DNA of 6,970 bases from Stenotrophomonas sp. UBA7346. GTDB lineage: Bacteria > Pseudomonadota > Gammaproteobacteria > Xanthomonadales > Xanthomonadaceae. Each line of letters opens with the position of its first letter. Positions within the stretch are counted from its first letter, which is position 1. Made by a program: the position numbers and the translations under genes. The stretch is from positions 1 to 6,970 of the forward strand of contig DKPB01000012.1 of the NCBI GenBank assembly GCA_002471015.1, written 5' to 3'. The notes below the pieces were generated by a model. That model did no database searches and had not been told where the DNA came from. It saw nothing but the letters and a program-made list of their open reading frames with translations. Positions 6,143 to 6,970 of this stretch are shown piece by piece.

Positions 6143-6562
6143 GACATTTCCACCATCATGGCACTTGCAATGTCCCCAAGCGATTACGACCCTTATCTCC
6201 AAGACCTGCACTACCGATCCGTCGGTCGGCTTCTAGCTGCAGACGTATTTGATGCCACTGCTTTCGATGACCTAATTAGTTATCTCCAAAACAAGGCTGA
6301 GCTCATAAAGCATGAACACATAGTCTCCAAGCAGGTACTCAACTGCCTTCTCTCTGCCTCCCAAGCCATTGAGAGTCGCGCGGAATACCTCCCGGAGCTC
6401 CGGAGCCAAACCAAGATCTCCGCAGAGTTCTCTATGATCCTCGGACTCATCGCCATCGGTGAAGCGCCAAGTGATCGGCGTCCGGGCGTGCCGCGCATAT
6501 TGTAGGCCGCCTAACCGTTCATTCAAGCCGACACCGCTTCGCGGCGCGGCTTAATTCCAGAG
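6137..6562 (+). mobile_element. integron gene cassette 1 (426 bp)
   Basis: The cassette runs from TTAGGC after the crossover point to the G of the next core GTTAGCT. It contains one ORF and most of a 3' attC, the standard cassette plan. The 5' core GTTAGGC is the exact reverse complement of the R'' box GCCTAAC, as expected because the two ends join to make the attC of the excised circle. Lower GC than the backbone supports foreign origin. The coding strand agrees with attC orientation. Confidence 0.88.
6158..6505 (+). CDS. cassette-encoded protein of unknown function (115 aa)
   Basis: The product is a small acidic-to-neutral, mostly helical protein with no signal peptide or clear membrane segment, probably cytoplasmic. 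Features visible are a central LISYLQNKAELIKHEHIVSK helix and a hydrophobic FSMILGLIAIG stretch. It ends in a compact, basic, Pro-rich tail, DRRPGVPRIL, which may be a conserved family signature. ATG 6158 is preferred; ATG 6170 is possible. GTG 6134 is also in frame, but it straddles the recombination point and would not travel with the cassette. No good Shine-Dalgarno is seen, so expression may depend on upstream transcription. The stop is three bases before the attC, a typical cassette layout. I do not recognise the family. Confidence 0.75.
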   Translation: MALAMSPSDYDPYLQDLHYRSVGRLLAADVFDATAFDDLISYLQNKAELIKHEHIVSKQVLNCLLSASQAIESRAEYLPELRSQTKISAEFSMILGLIAIGEAPSDRRPGVPRIL

Positions 6563-6568
6563 TTAGCT
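6509..6568 (+). other. attC: attC recombination site (aadA-like, 60 bp)
   Basis: R'' is GCCTAAC (6509-6515) and R' is GTTAGCT (6562-6568). Between them AAGCCG (6525-6530) pairs with CGGCTT (6547-6552). C6532 pairs with G6546, A6533 and C6545 mismatch, and CCGC (6534-6537) pairs with GCGG (6541-6544) around a TTC loop. A6531 is left unpaired, like the extrahelical base that gives attC its strand choice. Overall sequence and length closely follow the attC of aadA cassettes as I remember it. IntI would recombine it as a folded bottom strand. Confidence 0.95.
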
Positions 6569-6572
6569 GCAA

Positions 6573-6941
6573 ATGGATTCTCAAAAATTACTAGATGACG
6601 CACTTCCAATGCTGGATGAAGTGCTGGGTCAGATTGGCATACACCAATCCGGCACACCACTTGACTTCCAAGTACTCGAACCGCTCTTTTCAAGATGGCT
6701 TGTACAACAACAGATCTTGCCGCAAGACATGGGGTTCATAGTGATGATCGTCGGCGCGTTTATCACCGAGTACCTTGTGCAGCGGCGAGGAGCCATTCGG
6801 CTAGTTGTCATGGAACGCCCAGCTGTAAGGATTCCGTTTCAACAGGGTGTCGCTCGCGAGTTTGACCCTTACGCTGCCGCCGCCGGATTGGTCCAAGGCA
6901 ACCGAGACCTGCCCACCTTCCTCTCCTCAGTTGGCAGCTAA
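6573..6941 (+). CDS. cassette-encoded protein of unknown function (122 aa)
   Basis: The ATG lies 10 bp inside the cassette, and the TAA (6939-6941) is embedded in the R'' box of its attC, both typical of tightly packed cassettes. An amphipathic helical N-terminal half (DDALPMLDEVLGQIG) leads to a hydrophobic segment MGFIVMIVGAFITEYLV around residues 53-69. A beta-like stretch (AIRLVVMERPAVRIPF) follows, then FDPYAAAAGLV near the C-terminus. The order 'helix ending in EYL, short strands, DPY/DPF turn, helix' vaguely recalls small immunity or DUF3806-like domains, but this is a weak impression. No signal peptide is seen. A partial GAG (6560-6562) is the only Shine-Dalgarno candidate. Function unknown. 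Confidence 0.8.
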   Translation: MDSQKLLDDALPMLDEVLGQIGIHQSGTPLDFQVLEPLFSRWLVQQQILPQDMGFIVMIVGAFITEYLVQRRGAIRLVVMERPAVRIPFQQGVAREFDPYAAAAGLVQGNRDLPTFLSSVGS

Positions 6942-6970
6942 CAATTCCATAAGGAAACCCCTGTCAATTT
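6936..6970 (+). other. attC: 5' part of a second attC site, cut by the window end
   Basis: R'' AGCTAAC (6936-6942) is followed by an AT-richer stretch unlike the first attC, so the two cassettes carry different attC types. The arms and R' box lie beyond the window, so its fold cannot be checked. Confidence 0.6.

Larger units (their letters stand above)
6563..6970 (+). mobile_element. integron gene cassette 2 (3' end beyond window)
   Basis: It begins with TTAGCT after the attC crossover point, carries one ORF, and reaches an R'' box AGCTAAC (6936-6942) that is the exact reverse complement of its own 5' core GTTAGCT. The remainder of its attC continues past base 6970. Confidence 0.85.

Noticed and set aside
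6272..6526. 84-codon frame antisense to the cassette 1 gene
   Set aside because: It begins inside the attC and runs against cassette orientation; the + strand frame ends just before the attC as expected.

Overview
The window looks like a piece of a Stenotrophomonas chromosome (S. maltophilia complex or a close relative). The backbone is GC-rich, the proteins resemble Xanthomonadaceae families, and four GTAG-headed palindromes of the SMAG repeat type lie between two genes. All convincing genes are on the + strand. The organism call is inference from these traits, not from a database match.

Bases 1-3590 form an envelope and lipid A modification block. It holds the C-terminal part of an ArnT/PMT-type membrane glycosyltransferase, then a 194-bp gap with a long imperfect hairpin, a 4 x 7-bp tandem repeat and a striking run of CCGAC boxes spaced by about one helical turn. 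A PAP2 phosphatase gene follows, and its stop overlaps (ATGA) the start of a full-length EptA-type phosphoethanolamine transferase with all expected catalytic and metal residues. The three products plausibly act on the same periplasmic lipid A or undecaprenyl-phosphate substrates. The CCGAC run is a candidate control site for the phosphatase-transferase pair.

Bases 3599-3758 carry four SMAG-type units, three head-to-tail at a 46-bp period and one inverted. After them comes a complete M2-family zinc metallopeptidase (bacterial ACE homologue) with a lipoprotein signal, closed by a strong intrinsic terminator at 5871-5896.

From about 6137 to the right edge the sequence changes character: lower GC, different codon use and small unknown ORFs. 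This is the start of an integron gene-cassette array. A 60-bp attC site (6509-6568), closely resembling the aadA-type attC, separates two cassettes. For both cassettes the 5' core bases are the exact reverse complement of the R'' box at their own 3' end (GTTAGGC/GCCTAAC and GTTAGCT/AGCTAAC), as expected of cassettes that were once circular. No integrase gene is visible on the left, where it would normally sit, so this may be an integrase-less cassette cluster (CALIN) or an insertion at a secondary site behind the peptidase terminator. The two cassette genes (about 115 and 122 aa) are not recognised and are the most novel content of the window. About 240 bp between the terminator and the first cassette hold no gene, only short inverted repeats and an AT-rich patch.
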